Part shown: piece after piece, positions 1 to 7,905 of the stretch | Numbering within the stretch: position 1 is the first letter of the stretch | How the letters are laid out: each line of letters starts with the position of its first letter | Origin: Sphingomicrobium nitratireducens | Lineage (GTDB): Bacteria; Pseudomonadota; Alphaproteobacteria; Sphingomonadales; Sphingomonadaceae | Direction: 5' to 3' | Length of the DNA stretch: 64,000 nucleotides | NCBI RefSeq assembly: GCF_026157035.1 | Contig: NZ_JANJZA010000001.1 | Span: 723,001-787,000, forward strand | The notes under the pieces: model-generated | Told to the model about the DNA's origin: nothing | Databases searched by the model: none | The model's input: only the letters and a program-made list of their open reading frames with translations | Made by a program: the position numbers and the translations under genes

Positions 1-1188
1 CTTGTCGGGGGAGGGGTCGTCGACATAGTCGGCGATGCGGGCCTTCGCGTCCTCGCGCGAAAGGAATTCGGGGGTGAGCCGCGCGGGCACGGCGAGCCCG
101 CGCGCTTCCAGTTCCTTGATGATCGGGACATGGACCGGGGCGATCTTGCCGACCCAGTAGGGCGACAGTTCGCCGCCATCGGCGATGTAATCCATCACCC
201 GGAAAAAGCCGCGCAGGTAGATCGCGTCCTTGGCGAATCCGCCGCCGCGATGGACGCGCGCGCAGATCTTGAAGGCGGTGCGCTGCCCGACCCCGCAATG
301 GTGGACGAGTTCGCGGTGGCATTCGGTGAAGTCGGCGCCCTCGAGCATGCAGTGGACCGACACCACCCGCGCCGCGATCAGCCGCAAGCGGCTGGCGTAG
401 AGGCCGCCTACCGCCCACTCCGCGAACACGCCGAGCCCTTCCTGGATTTCCTCGTAACCCGCCAGCCCCGAGGCGAATAGCGACAGCGGCTGGTGCGCGC
501 CGTTGAAGCCGGTCACCATGTGGATCGAGAGTTCGTGGCTCAAGAGCGGGTCGACTCGCCGCACGCTGACCGAGGCGCCCGCATCGATCATCAGCTTGGG
601 GTAGCTCACCAGCAGTCCGGTCACGTCGTCGCGAATCTCGATGACGGGCGCGAACTCGGCATCTTCCTCGCGATAGGTCTCGACCAGCATCGCGGCATGT
701 TCGCGAAGCTCCTCGGCGCCCACGCGCTGGACCCTGCACGGCGCATACTTGACCCTCTCGAGGATCGCCCGTGCCGCCTCGAGCAGCGGCTCGGACACCG
801 CGCCGTAAAGCTCTTCGGAGGTCGCGCGGAACTCGCTTGTGCAGCGCTGCTCGATCAGCTCGAGCTGCTTGTCGAGTTCGCGCCGCTTTTCGAGCAGCAG
901 TCCTTCGACCAGCGGTTCGTGCAGGTGGGTGAGCTCGATTTGGTGCAGTTCCTTGCGCAGCGAGGAGACGTCGAACCCGACGTCGCGGTAGAGGAAGTCG
1001 GGTGTCCCGTCCGCCCCGCCGTCGAGCCAGCGGTGCATCGCTTCCTGGGTGTTCACGGGGGAAACGCTCAGCAGATAGTCGAACCGGTCCGCGACCCCGG
1101 CCAGCGCACGGTCTGCCATGTCGCACGCCTGCGCGAGGTCGCCATGCTCGAGCGCCAGGTCGAGCGGGTCGGCGGTCGCGTGGCTCAT
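1..1188 (-). CDS. QEGLA-motif (DUF1704) metallopeptidase-like protein, 3' end outside window
   Basis: Open frame from ATG at 1188 to the window edge without a stop, 396 codons visible, so the C-terminus is missing. Residues 218-223 read HELSIH, an HExxxH-type metal-binding motif, and 249-253 read QEGLG, the QEGLA signature. Proteins of this family carry the label 'flavohemoglobin expression-modulating QEGLA motif protein' and belong to DUF1704, related to the eukaryotic MATCAP tyrosine carboxypeptidases. Its ATG overlaps the stop of the upstream N-formylglutamate amidohydrolase-like gene (ATGA), so the two are translationally coupled. The substrate is unknown. By family habit an ATP-grasp ligase gene may follow beyond the edge; that is inference. 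Confidence 0.85.
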   Translation of the reverse strand, partial: MSHATADPLDLALEHGDLAQACDMADRALAGVADRFDYLLSVSPVNTQEAMHRWLDGGADGTPDFLYRDVGFDVSSLRKELHQIELTHLHEPLVEGLLLEKRRELDKQLELIEQRCTSEFRATSEELYGAVSEPLLEAARAILERVKYAPCRVQRVGAEELREHAAMLVETYREEDAEFAPVIEIRDDVTGLLVSYPKLMIDAGASVSVRRVDPLLSHELSIHMVTGFNGAHQPLSLFASGLAGYEEIQEGLGVFAEWAVGGLYASRLRLIAARVVSVHCMLEGADFTECHRELVHHCGVGQRTAFKICARVHRGGGFAKDAIYLRGFFRVMDYIADGGELSPYWVGKIAPVHVPIIKELEARGLAVPARLTPEFLSREDAKARIADYVDDPSPDK

Positions 1189-1976
1189 CGCTCGAGCAAG
1201 TCGCGAGCCTTGTCGGCGACGCGGTCGATCAGCCGGCGCATCGCCTTGACCATTTCGGGATCGGACTGGCCGGTCCACTCGTCCATGTAGATCTTCTTGA
1301 ACTCGAACGCGATCGCGCAGCCGACCCCAGGATGCCGCTCGTGGACGAAGCGCGTCTGCTCGCCTTTGCCTTGGAAGGCGACATTCTCGCGCACGTCGAG
1401 CCTGCGCCCGAAGAAGTCGAATGCCGCAATCTCGTCGATCAGCGGATCGAGCAGCCACGCCCATTCCTCGCGCGGCATCGAAAAGGTGCCGATGTTGATG
1501 TCGGGCGCCTCCTCCTGCGGGGTAGGGGGCGCGTCGGGTCCTTCGCGGCGGTGGTTGTAGCTGTGGACGTCGAGCAACACGAACTTGCCGTGCCGCGCCG
1601 CGACCATGTCGGTCAGCCGGCCGAGCTCGTCGTAATAGGCATCGTGGATGGCGAGGCTGCGTTCGACCAGTTCGTCGCCGGGATCGCCGCCCCATACGTC
1701 GAGGCCCCACGCCATGTCGGGAGTCCGATAGACCGCCTTGTCGCGCGGCCGGTTGAGATCGACCTCGAAGCGCGACCGGTCGGCGATGCGATAGGTCGGC
1801 TGGCCCGCGACCGCGTGACCCGTGAACGGGTCTTCCTCGCGCAGTCGGTCTTCCTCCGACAGGATCATCGCTCGCTCGACCTCGGCGCGCAGCGCGTGGC
1901 CGTCGTGGATGGCGGTAGCGATGATCGGTCCCGGACCGGTCTTGCCGTGCCACCAGCTGGAGAATTGGGCGCCCAT
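1185..1976 (-). CDS. N-formylglutamate amidohydrolase family protein
   Basis: 263 aa, close to the size of HutG-type FGases. Recognisable blocks are the N-terminal IIATAIHDGH (residues 18-27), the central FEVDLNRPRDKAVYR and LLDVHSYNHRREG; the conserved His and Asp residues are the expected metal ligands. The classical reaction hydrolyses N-formyl-L-glutamate to formate and glutamate at the end of one histidine degradation route, but no hut gene is visible nearby. Pairing with a QEGLA gene is a recurrent arrangement in proteobacteria, so the true substrate may be a different amidated or peptide-linked compound. The family is clear, the substrate is not. Confidence 0.85.
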   Translation of the reverse strand: MGAQFSSWWHGKTGPGPIIATAIHDGHALRAEVERAMILSEEDRLREEDPFTGHAVAGQPTYRIADRSRFEVDLNRPRDKAVYRTPDMAWGLDVWGGDPGDELVERSLAIHDAYYDELGRLTDMVAARHGKFVLLDVHSYNHRREGPDAPPTPQEEAPDINIGTFSMPREEWAWLLDPLIDEIAAFDFFGRRLDVRENVAFQGKGEQTRFVHERHPGVGCAIAFEFKKIYMDEWTGQSDPEMVKAMRRLIDRVADKARDLLER

Positions 1977-2140
1977 AAAGGCAAGACGAACCGAGGCACG
2001 GAAGGTTTCGCCCGTGCGTTGGAAACATGAACGGCGCCCCGCAGGCGCGTTCAGCTTGAGGCCATGGCGTCGCTGTTACACCGGGCCCAACATCGCCGAG
2101 AATGACGGTGTGACAAGCGTAACCAGACGGGAGATGGCCA

Positions 2141-2737
2141 GTGAACGCCAAGTCCAAACTTCTCATCGGGGCCGGTGCAGGCCTCATCGCCGCGGCGGGC
2201 TTCGCGATGCCGGCGTCGGCGCAATATTATCCGAGCCGCAACTACGGCTACGGCTACAACAATTCGGGCGATGCCGTGCTCGGCGCGATCATCCGCGGCG
2301 TGCTGGGTGCCGGCAATTACGGCCGCTACCCGTATGGCAATTACGGCTACGGCCAGCAGGGCTACATGAACGAGCGCACCGCGGTCGACCAGTGTGCCCG
2401 CGTGGTCGAGGACCAGATCAATCGCCGCACCAACGCCGCCTACGGCTCGCGCTATGGCAATTACGGTAGCTACGGCACCTATGGCCAGCGCTACGGCACC
2501 TACGACTATAACTATGGCAACCGCTACGGCCAGGCGCGCATCGCCGGCATCACGAGCGTCGATCGCAAGAGCTACGGCCTGCGCGTCAAGGGCGTCGCCA
2601 TGTCGGGTCAGTACGCCACGCGCTACGGCAGCTACGGCCGCACCGGCTACGGCTACGGCCAGCGTCCGGACCTGAAGTGGAATTGCGAGATCGACCGTTA
2701 CGGTCGCATTCGCGACCTCGACATCGAGCGTCGCTAG
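2141..2737 (+). CDS. Tyr/Gly-rich exported protein
   Basis: 198 aa, GTG start preceded by GGGAG. Residues 1-28 form a clean Sec signal peptide with an ASA-Q type cleavage site. The mature part is very rich in Tyr, Gly, Asn and Arg, with repeated YGNYG, YGSYG and RYG units over roughly residues 34-73 and 103-130. A better-structured C-terminal part (about 130-198) ends WNCEIDRYGRIRDLDIERR. Two Cys (one in each half) could form a disulphide. Probably periplasmic or surface-associated; no function is assigned. A strong intrinsic terminator follows 23 bp after the stop. Confidence 0.75.
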   Translation: MNAKSKLLIGAGAGLIAAAGFAMPASAQYYPSRNYGYGYNNSGDAVLGAIIRGVLGAGNYGRYPYGNYGYGQQGYMNERTAVDQCARVVEDQINRRTNAAYGSRYGNYGSYGTYGQRYGTYDYNYGNRYGQARIAGITSVDRKSYGLRVKGVAMSGQYATRYGSYGRTGYGYGQRPDLKWNCEIDRYGRIRDLDIERR

Positions 2738-2760
2738 GAATTTCCACGGGTGAGGAAATG

Positions 2761-2793
2761 GGGCGCGTCGCCTTCGGGTGGCGCGCCCTTTTT
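2761..2793 (+). terminator. intrinsic terminator
   Basis: GGGCGCG pairs with CGCGCCC, continued inward by CGCC/GGTG around a TTCG tetraloop, and is followed by T5. It ends the Tyr/Gly-rich gene. The minus-strand receiver gene stops at its far edge, so the hairpin may also be transcribed from the other side, where the T-tract is poor. Confidence 0.85.
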
Positions 2794-3167
2794 CATGCCC
2801 AGTATCCGGCCACCAGCGCTTCCACGCGCACCGCGAGCAGGTCGGGATCGACGGGTTTTCGAAGATAGTCGTTGGCGCCCGCCTGCATCGCGATCAATTC
2901 GTCGCGCGCGCCCGTCCGCCCGGTCAGGATCAGGACCGGCAGCGACGTGCCGAGCGTGCCCGCGCGGATTTCGCGCAGCGCGTCGAGCCCCGACTTGCCG
3001 GGCATCCCGCAGTCGAGAATCAACAGGTCGGGTCGCTTGGCCGCCGCGACGCGCGCCACGTCGACCCCGTCCTCGAGCCGTCCCACGGCGTGCCCCTCCT
3101 TCTCGAGCAGCGCGGTGACGAGCGATGCCACCACGGGATCGTCCTCGGCAATGATGATGCGCGCCAT
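2793..3167 (-). CDS. single-domain response regulator (receiver only)
   Basis: 124 aa CheY-like receiver with no output domain. Acidic pocket E8-D9-D10, phospho-acceptor D52 in LLILDCGMPG, switch T82 in LILTGRTG and K104 in the LRKP motif are all present, so it should be phosphorylatable. RBS AAGGAGG lies 6 nt before the ATG. No kinase adjoins it; the nearest phosphorelay part in the window is the orphan Hpt protein at 10.7-11.2 kb. It could be a phosphate sink or shuttle, or act by protein contact. Confidence 0.88.
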   Translation of the reverse strand: MARIIIAEDDPVVASLVTALLEKEGHAVGRLEDGVDVARVAAAKRPDLLILDCGMPGKSGLDALREIRAGTLGTSLPVLILTGRTGARDELIAMQAGANDYLRKPVDPDLLAVRVEALVAGYWA

Positions 3168-3378
3168 GGCGGGCCTCCTTCGATCGAAACGACTCGGGCG
3201 GGCACAGGATAGGCGCGCTGGCGCATCAGGGGCCCTACCGTCGGGACCGTTTCGGACGGAAAAGTCGCAACGGCTGTTCTTCCAATTCTCCGCGGTAGAA
3301 TATTTTCTTTTTGTTCCAACGCTTTGGAGTTTGCCCAGTGCAGCAAATCGCCTCTGTATCGAGCGCGTATCCCGGGGC

Positions 3379-3405
3379 TATAATTCAGGTTAAATTTTCG
3401 TTAAC
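3379..3405 (+). promoter_or_regulatory. TATAAT -10 element and full CtrA box (TTAA-N7-TTAAC)
   Basis: TATAAT at 3379-3384 is a perfect -10 hexamer, though no good -35 lies at the right distance. It is followed at 3390-3405 by TTAA, seven bases, TTAAC, an exact match to the full CtrA recognition sequence of alphaproteobacteria. With the TATAAT promoter the box would sit on the start site and repress; with a downstream start it would sit near -35 and activate. Which applies cannot be told from sequence. Confidence 0.5.
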
Positions 3406-3524
3406 ATTGGCCATGTGCTCTCGCGTCCTTCGCGGGATCGAGGGGGCAAAGGGTTAGTCCACACCTCACCCGTGGACATAGGGTGGCGCGGTCTTCCTCC
3501 GGGAGTACCGCGCCATTCTTTTTT
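3391..3524 (+). ncRNA. candidate three-hairpin small RNA or guaA leader
   Basis: This lies in the only long gene-free stretch near guaA (3168-3614), where I see no credible reading frame. From the CtrA box the transcript would form three hairpins: TCTCGCG/CGCGGGA (3419-3437), GTCCAC/GTGGAC (3457-3477) and GGCGCGGT/ACCGCGCC (3485-3514), the last followed by ATTCTTTTTT. The second loop contains ACCTCACCC and the terminator loop CTTCCTCC, both able to pair with Shine-Dalgarno sequences. That layout recalls the suhB/mmgR (alpha-r8) small RNAs, whose terminator loop carries a UUCCUCC-like motif. The alternative is an attenuating leader of guaA. The 5' end is a guess. Confidence 0.45.
3485..3524 (+). 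terminator. strong intrinsic terminator upstream of guaA
   Basis: Eight-base-pair perfect stem GGCGCGGT/ACCGCGCC with a 14-nt loop that can partly pair inside, then ATTC and T6. It lies 90 bp upstream of the guaA ATG on the same strand, so it either ends a separate small transcript or attenuates guaA. Confidence 0.8.
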
Positions 3525-3614
3525 GCGTACCGCGCCGCGCTCGCCGGTGGACAGGCGCGCACGCCTTTCCTATCGCACCGGCAACATCTCCCGAGGGCAC
3601 GAGGACGAAGCGCG

Positions 3615-5192
3615 ATGGAACTGGCAGACGAGTTGGGCGGGACGATCCTGATCGTCGATTTCGGCAGCCAGGTCACCCAGCTGATCGCCCGCCGCGTGCG
3701 CGAGGCCGGCGTCTATTGCGAGATCGCGCCCTTCTCGATGGCTGAGGAAGCCTTCGCCAAGCTTTCGCCCTCGGGCATCATCCTTTCGGGCTCGCCCGCC
3801 AGCGTCCCCGCCGAAGGCAGCCCGCGCGCCCCGCAGATGCTGTTCGACAGCGGTCTTCCGATCCTCGGCATCTGCTACGGCCAGCAAGTGATGACAAAGC
3901 AGCTGGGCGGGGAGGTCCGTCCCGGTCACGAAACCGGAGAGGGCGGCGAGTTCGGCCGCGCCTTCCTGACCGTGACCGAGGACTGCGCGCTGTTCGACGG
4001 GCTGTGGAAGGTCGGCGAGCGGCACCAGGTATGGATGAGCCATGGCGACAAGGTCACCGACTTCGCACCCGGCTTCCGGATCGTCGCCAAGTCCGACGGC
4101 GCGCCCTTCGCGGTGATCGCGAACGAAGAGAAGAAATATTACGGCACCCAGTTCCACCCCGAGGTCGTCCACACCCCCGATGGGGGCAGGCTGATCGCCA
4201 ATTTCGTGCGTCACGTGTGCGGGCTTTCGGGCGACTGGACGATGGCCGCCTATCGCGACGCGCAGATCCGCGCGATCCGCGAGCAGGTCGGCGACGGCAA
4301 GGTCATCTGCGGCCTCTCGGGCGGGGTCGACAGCGCGGTCGCCGCGGTGCTTATCCACGAGGCGATCGGCGACCAGCTGACCTGCGTGTTCGTCGATCAT
4401 GGCCTGATGCGCGCCAACGAGGCGGCCGAGGTCGTCTCGCTGTTCCGCGGCCACTACAACATCCCGCTTGTCCACGTTGACGCGGAGGAAATGTTCCTCT
4501 CCGGCCTCGAAGGCGTCACCGACCCTGAGGCCAAGCGCAAGTTCATCGGTAAGACCTTCATCGACGTGTTCGAGGCCGAGGCCGCCAAGATCGGCGGCGC
4601 GGATTTTCTCGCGCAGGGCACGCTCTACCCCGACGTGATCGAGAGCGTCAGCTTCACCGGCGGCCCGTCGGTGACCATCAAGAGCCACCACAATGTCGGC
4701 GGCCTGCCTGAGCGCATGAACATGCAGCTGGTCGAGCCGCTGCGCGAACTGTTCAAGGACGAGGTGCGCGATCTCGGGCGCGAGCTCGGCCTTCCCGATG
4801 CCTTCGTCCAGCGCCATCCCTTCCCCGGCCCGGGCCTTGCCATCCGCATCCCGGGCGAGGTCACCAAGGAGCGCTGCGACATCTTGAGGAAGGCCGACGC
4901 GATCTACCTCGAGGAAATCCGCAACGCCGGCCTTTACGACGCGATCTGGCAGGCGTTCGCGGTGCTGCTCCCCGTGCGCACCGTCGGCGTGATGGGCGAC
5001 GCGCGCACCTATGACAGCGTGTGCGGGCTGCGCGCGGTGACCAGCGTCGACGGGATGACCGCCGACGTCTACCCGTTCGAAAGCGCTTTCCTCCAGAACG
5101 TCGCGACGCGGATCATCAACGAGGTCCAGGGCATCAACCGCGTGGTCTACGACTATACGTCCAAGCCGCCTGGTACGATCGAGTGGGAATGA
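3615..5192 (+). CDS. guaA: GMP synthase (glutamine-hydrolysing)
   Basis: Converts XMP to GMP with glutamine and ATP, the last step of guanine nucleotide synthesis. 525 aa, the same length as E. coli GuaA. The class I amidotransferase domain has nucleophile C87 in GICYGQQ and the FHPEVVH His/Glu pair; the ATP pyrophosphatase P-loop reads GLSGGVDSA; the C-terminus ends PGTIEWE as usual. An in-frame extension to 3483 exists but would read through the terminator hairpin, so ATG 3615 (GAGG 10 nt upstream) is preferred. It appears monocistronic, with a short GGGGC/GCCCC hairpin at 5206-5219. Confidence 0.97.
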   Translation: MELADELGGTILIVDFGSQVTQLIARRVREAGVYCEIAPFSMAEEAFAKLSPSGIILSGSPASVPAEGSPRAPQMLFDSGLPILGICYGQQVMTKQLGGEVRPGHETGEGGEFGRAFLTVTEDCALFDGLWKVGERHQVWMSHGDKVTDFAPGFRIVAKSDGAPFAVIANEEKKYYGTQFHPEVVHTPDGGRLIANFVRHVCGLSGDWTMAAYRDAQIRAIREQVGDGKVICGLSGGVDSAVAAVLIHEAIGDQLTCVFVDHGLMRANEAAEVVSLFRGHYNIPLVHVDAEEMFLSGLEGVTDPEAKRKFIGKTFIDVFEAEAAKIGGADFLAQGTLYPDVIESVSFTGGPSVTIKSHHNVGGLPERMNMQLVEPLRELFKDEVRDLGRELGLPDAFVQRHPFPGPGLAIRIPGEVTKERCDILRKADAIYLEEIRNAGLYDAIWQAFAVLLPVRTVGVMGDARTYDSVCGLRAVTSVDGMTADVYPFESAFLQNVATRIINEVQGINRVVYDYTSKPPGTIEWE

Positions 5193-5320
5193 TTGCCTGA
5201 AAAGGGGGGCAGTTGCCCCGAAACGACACGCGCCTGCGCTCGCCATCTTCCCAAATCGCGCACTCTTTGCCATAGGGCGGCGCAACCATCCGACAGACGA
5301 ATATTCAGGAGCGTAGCGTC

Positions 5321-5680
5321 ATGGGCGAGATCGTCCTTTACGGCATTCCCAACTGCGACACGGTCAAGAAGGCCCGCGACTGGTTCGAGAAGCGTTCGAT
5401 CGCCTATCGTTTCCACGACTACAAGAAGGCCGGCATCGAGAAGGACAAGCTCGAGGAGTGGGTGCTCGAGTTCGGCTGGGAGCCGATCCTCAACAAGCGC
5501 GGCACCACTTTCCGCGGCCTGCCCGACGTGCTCAAGCAGGACATCGACGGCGACAAGGCGATCATGCTGATGGCGGCGCACCCCGAGATGATCAAGCGCC
5601 CGATCGTCGAGGGCGGCGACAGCCCGATCATCGGCTACGATTCGACCGCCTACGAAGTCCTTTGCGGCATCGACAACTAG
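5321..5680 (+). CDS. ArsC/Spx-family thioredoxin-fold protein (YffB-like)
   Basis: 119 aa. YGIPNCDTVKKARDW at the N-terminus carries the single active-site Cys (C12) of the ArsC/YffB/Spx family, and the KRPIVEGGD segment near residue 90 is also typical. YffB-type members are glutathione-dependent reductase-like proteins of unknown substrate. No arsenic genes are nearby, so arsenate reductase activity should not be assumed. RBS is AGGAG, 11 nt upstream. Convergent with the following minus-strand gene, one base between stops. Confidence 0.85.
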   Translation: MGEIVLYGIPNCDTVKKARDWFEKRSIAYRFHDYKKAGIEKDKLEEWVLEFGWEPILNKRGTTFRGLPDVLKQDIDGDKAIMLMAAHPEMIKRPIVEGGDSPIIGYDSTAYEVLCGIDN

Positions 5681-5681
5681 G

Positions 5682-6155
5682 CTAGAGCCAGCGCCGGCTG
5701 TCCTTGCGATAGTCGGTGTAGGCGGCCCCGAACTTGCGCGTCAGATAGGCTTCCTCGCGCGCAATGACGCCGCGGTCGACCGTGACGACCGCGAGACCGA
5801 GAAGCGCCAGCATCAGGTAGCAGCCCGCGATCAGCGCGATCCCCAGGAAGATCAGCGCCATGCCGAGATACATCGGGTTTCGCGTGACCTTGTAGACGCC
5901 GCTCGTGACGATCGCGCGCGTCTCCTCCCACGGCTGGGGAGGCGTGTCCGCGCGGCGGAAGCGCAAGAGCGCGAGCACGATAAAGGTCGCGCCCAGCACC
6001 GCGAGCGCGCCGCCCCCGATCGCGCGCACCGGCCACAGTTCGGTGAAGTCGAGACCGAGGTCGAGCGAGTGCAGAACCAGCCCGATCACCAGCGGCACCC
6101 CGAAGATCAGCGGCGGCGGCGCGAGCACGCCCGCGACATCCTTCTCCTCGCCCAT
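5682..6155 (-). CDS. ICMT-like membrane methyltransferase family protein
   Basis: 157 aa with about four hydrophobic segments (near residues 17-32, 46-65, 98-112, 113-130). The motif TRNPMYLGM and the C-terminal pattern [17 protein letters not shown] are hallmarks of the isoprenylcysteine carboxyl methyltransferase/PEMT fold that binds SAM at the membrane. Bacterial members act on various small or lipid substrates, so the substrate is unknown. Divergent from panB with a 62-bp gap. Confidence 0.8.
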   Translation of the reverse strand: MGEEKDVAGVLAPPPLIFGVPLVIGLVLHSLDLGLDFTELWPVRAIGGGALAVLGATFIVLALLRFRRADTPPQPWEETRAIVTSGVYKVTRNPMYLGMALIFLGIALIAGCYLMLALLGLAVVTVDRGVIAREEAYLTRKFGAAYTDYRKDSRRWL

Positions 6156-6217
6156 GCTCGGCTCCTTTCGTGCGCGAAACTAGCGGAGGCGGCGCGCGCC
6201 CGCTAGAAGCTTCGCCC

Positions 6218-7090
6218 ATGTCCAAGATCACCATCGACACCGATACCAGTCGCGCCCATCCCAACCCGGCGCCCGGCAAGCGCATGACGGTCCCCAAGAT
6301 CCGCTCGATGAAGCGTGGGCCCGGAATCGCGATGGAGCCGCTGGTCATGCTGACTGCCTACACCACGCGCATGGCGCAGTTGCTCGACAAGCATTGCGAC
6401 ATGCTGCTGGTCGGCGACAGCCTCGGCAACGTCATCTACGGGCTCGACAGCACTGTGCCGGTCAGCCTCGACATGATGATCGCCCACGGCGCGGCGGTGG
6501 TGCGCGGCTCGTGGCACGCGCAGGTCACGGTCGACATGCCCTTCGGCAGCTACGAGCAGTCGCCCGAGCAGGCGTTCGCGTCCGCCGCGCGCATCCTGAA
6601 GGAAACCGGCGCGTCCGCGGTCAAGCTCGAGGGCGGCGAGGCGATGGCCGAGACGATCCACTTCCTCAATTCGCGCGGCATCCCGGTGATCGGCCATGTC
6701 GGGCTCACCCCGCAGGCGATCAACGTGCTCGGCAGCTACCGTGCGCGTGGGCGCGACGATGCGGAGGCCGACAAGGTGATGCGCGATGCCAAGGCGGTCG
6801 CCGACGCGGGCGCCTTCTGCCTCGTCATCGAGGGGGTGATGGAAGAGATTGCCAGCGACATCACCAAGGCGGTTCCGATCCCGACCATCGGCATCGGCGC
6901 CTCGGCCGATTGCGACGGGCAGGTGCTGGTCACCGAGGACATGCTCGGCCTGTTCGAACGCGTGCCGCGCTTCGTGAAGAAATATCACGACCTCGCCGAC
7001 CAGATCTCGGACGCGGTCGAGACCTACGCCAACGAGGTCCGCTCGAACTGCTTCCCGCGCGAGGACCAGCTCTACCGCGCCAAGAAGTAG
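6218..7090 (+). CDS. panB: 3-methyl-2-oxobutanoate hydroxymethyltransferase
   Basis: First committed step of pantothenate synthesis: adds a hydroxymethyl group from methylenetetrahydrofolate to 2-oxoisovalerate. 290 aa (E. coli 264). Family blocks visible: [43 protein letters not shown] and the catalytic Glu region CLVIEGV. The roughly 25-residue N-terminal tail before VPKIRSMK is longer than in E. coli. ATG 6218 is preferred to a start at 6170, which would run into the divergent gene's upstream region. No panC or panD is nearby. Confidence 0.95.
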   Translation: MSKITIDTDTSRAHPNPAPGKRMTVPKIRSMKRGPGIAMEPLVMLTAYTTRMAQLLDKHCDMLLVGDSLGNVIYGLDSTVPVSLDMMIAHGAAVVRGSWHAQVTVDMPFGSYEQSPEQAFASAARILKETGASAVKLEGGEAMAETIHFLNSRGIPVIGHVGLTPQAINVLGSYRARGRDDAEADKVMRDAKAVADAGAFCLVIEGVMEEIASDITKAVPIPTIGIGASADCDGQVLVTEDMLGLFERVPRFVKKYHDLADQISDAVETYANEVRSNCFPREDQLYRAKK

Positions 7091-7188
7091 CTTTGCCTTT
7101 CGTGCAGGCCCGCGCTAGGGGAAATCATCCACCGTTCAGGGAGGGAGCGGCAGGCTCCCGACCCCGCAAGATTATTCAGAGGTAACAC

Positions 7189-7890
7189 TTGGCCCTCCCC
7201 CCGCAGGACAGCGCAAGTTTCGAGCGCGAAGTCGACGAAAATCTCCGCCGCGACCAGCTCGCCGATTTCGGCAAGAAATACGGCAGATGGATCGCAATCG
7301 CGGTCGTTCTGTTCCTCGCCGCGGCCGCCGCGATCATCTGGTACGGTGAACGGCGCGACAGCAAGGCGGCCGAGCACAGCGAGGAACTGGCCAAGATCCA
7401 CACTGCGCTCGCCAACGGCGAGAAGGACGGCCTTGCCGACCGTCTCGTGACGCTGGCCGACGAATCCGACGGCGCCACCAGCGCCGCGGCGATGCTCACC
7501 GAAGCCGCGATTGCGGTCGAGGGCGGGGATCGCGATCGCGCGGTCGAGCTCTACAAGACGCTCGCGGCCGATGACGACCTGCCCGCTCCCTATCGCGACG
7601 TCGCGCTGCTGCGCCAGACGATGCTAGACTTCGACCGCGTCGAACCAGCCGAGGTCATCGCGCGCCTCCAGCCGCTCGCCAAGCCGGGCGAACCCTTCTT
7701 CGGCACCGCGGGCGAGCTGACCGCAATCGCCATGCTCAAGCTCGACCGCAAGGCCGATGCCGGCAAGCTTTTCGCCAGCATTGCCGAGGACGAGACCGTT
7801 CCCGCCACGCTGCGCAGCCGCGCGGTCCAGATCGCCGGCACGCTCGGCGTCGATGCCACCGCCGCGCTCCCGCAATCGCAGAATCAATAG
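7189..7890 (+). CDS. YfgM-like membrane-anchored tetratricopeptide protein
   Basis: 233 aa, TTG start with AGAGGTAA 4 nt upstream. Cytoplasmic N-terminus (FEREVDENLRRDQLADFGKKYG), one transmembrane helix at about 33-51, then a helical periplasmic domain of TPR character. This is the YfgM/Anc-SecE-like family (tetratricopeptide_2), which associates with the Sec translocon and periplasmic chaperones. Position directly upstream of bamB and der (15-bp gap to bamB) matches the conserved yfgM-bamB-der order. Confidence 0.85.
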   Translation: MALPPQDSASFEREVDENLRRDQLADFGKKYGRWIAIAVVLFLAAAAAIIWYGERRDSKAAEHSEELAKIHTALANGEKDGLADRLVTLADESDGATSAAAMLTEAAIAVEGGDRDRAVELYKTLAADDDLPAPYRDVALLRQTMLDFDRVEPAEVIARLQPLAKPGEPFFGTAGELTAIAMLKLDRKADAGKLFASIAEDETVPATLRSRAVQIAGTLGVDATAALPQSQNQ

Positions 7891-7905
7891 GACGAGAAGA
7901 CGCCC

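Noticed and set aside
2230-2670. Repeated TACGGC/TATGGC-like DNA units
   Set aside because: They are explained by the Tyr/Gly codons of the exported protein; not an independent DNA repeat.
3483-3614. Upstream extension of guaA adding 44 residues
   Set aside because: It would translate through the terminator hairpin, and GuaA homologues begin near the ATG at 3615.
3570-5285. 571-codon minus-strand frame opposite guaA
   Set aside because: It is an antisense shadow of a highly conserved gene, with no RBS and no recognisable domain.
7143-7159. GGGAGC/GCTCCC hairpin between panB and the yfgM-like gene
   Set aside because: No T-tract follows, and it sits just upstream of an RBS; it could be a weak leader hairpin but cannot be supported as a terminator.
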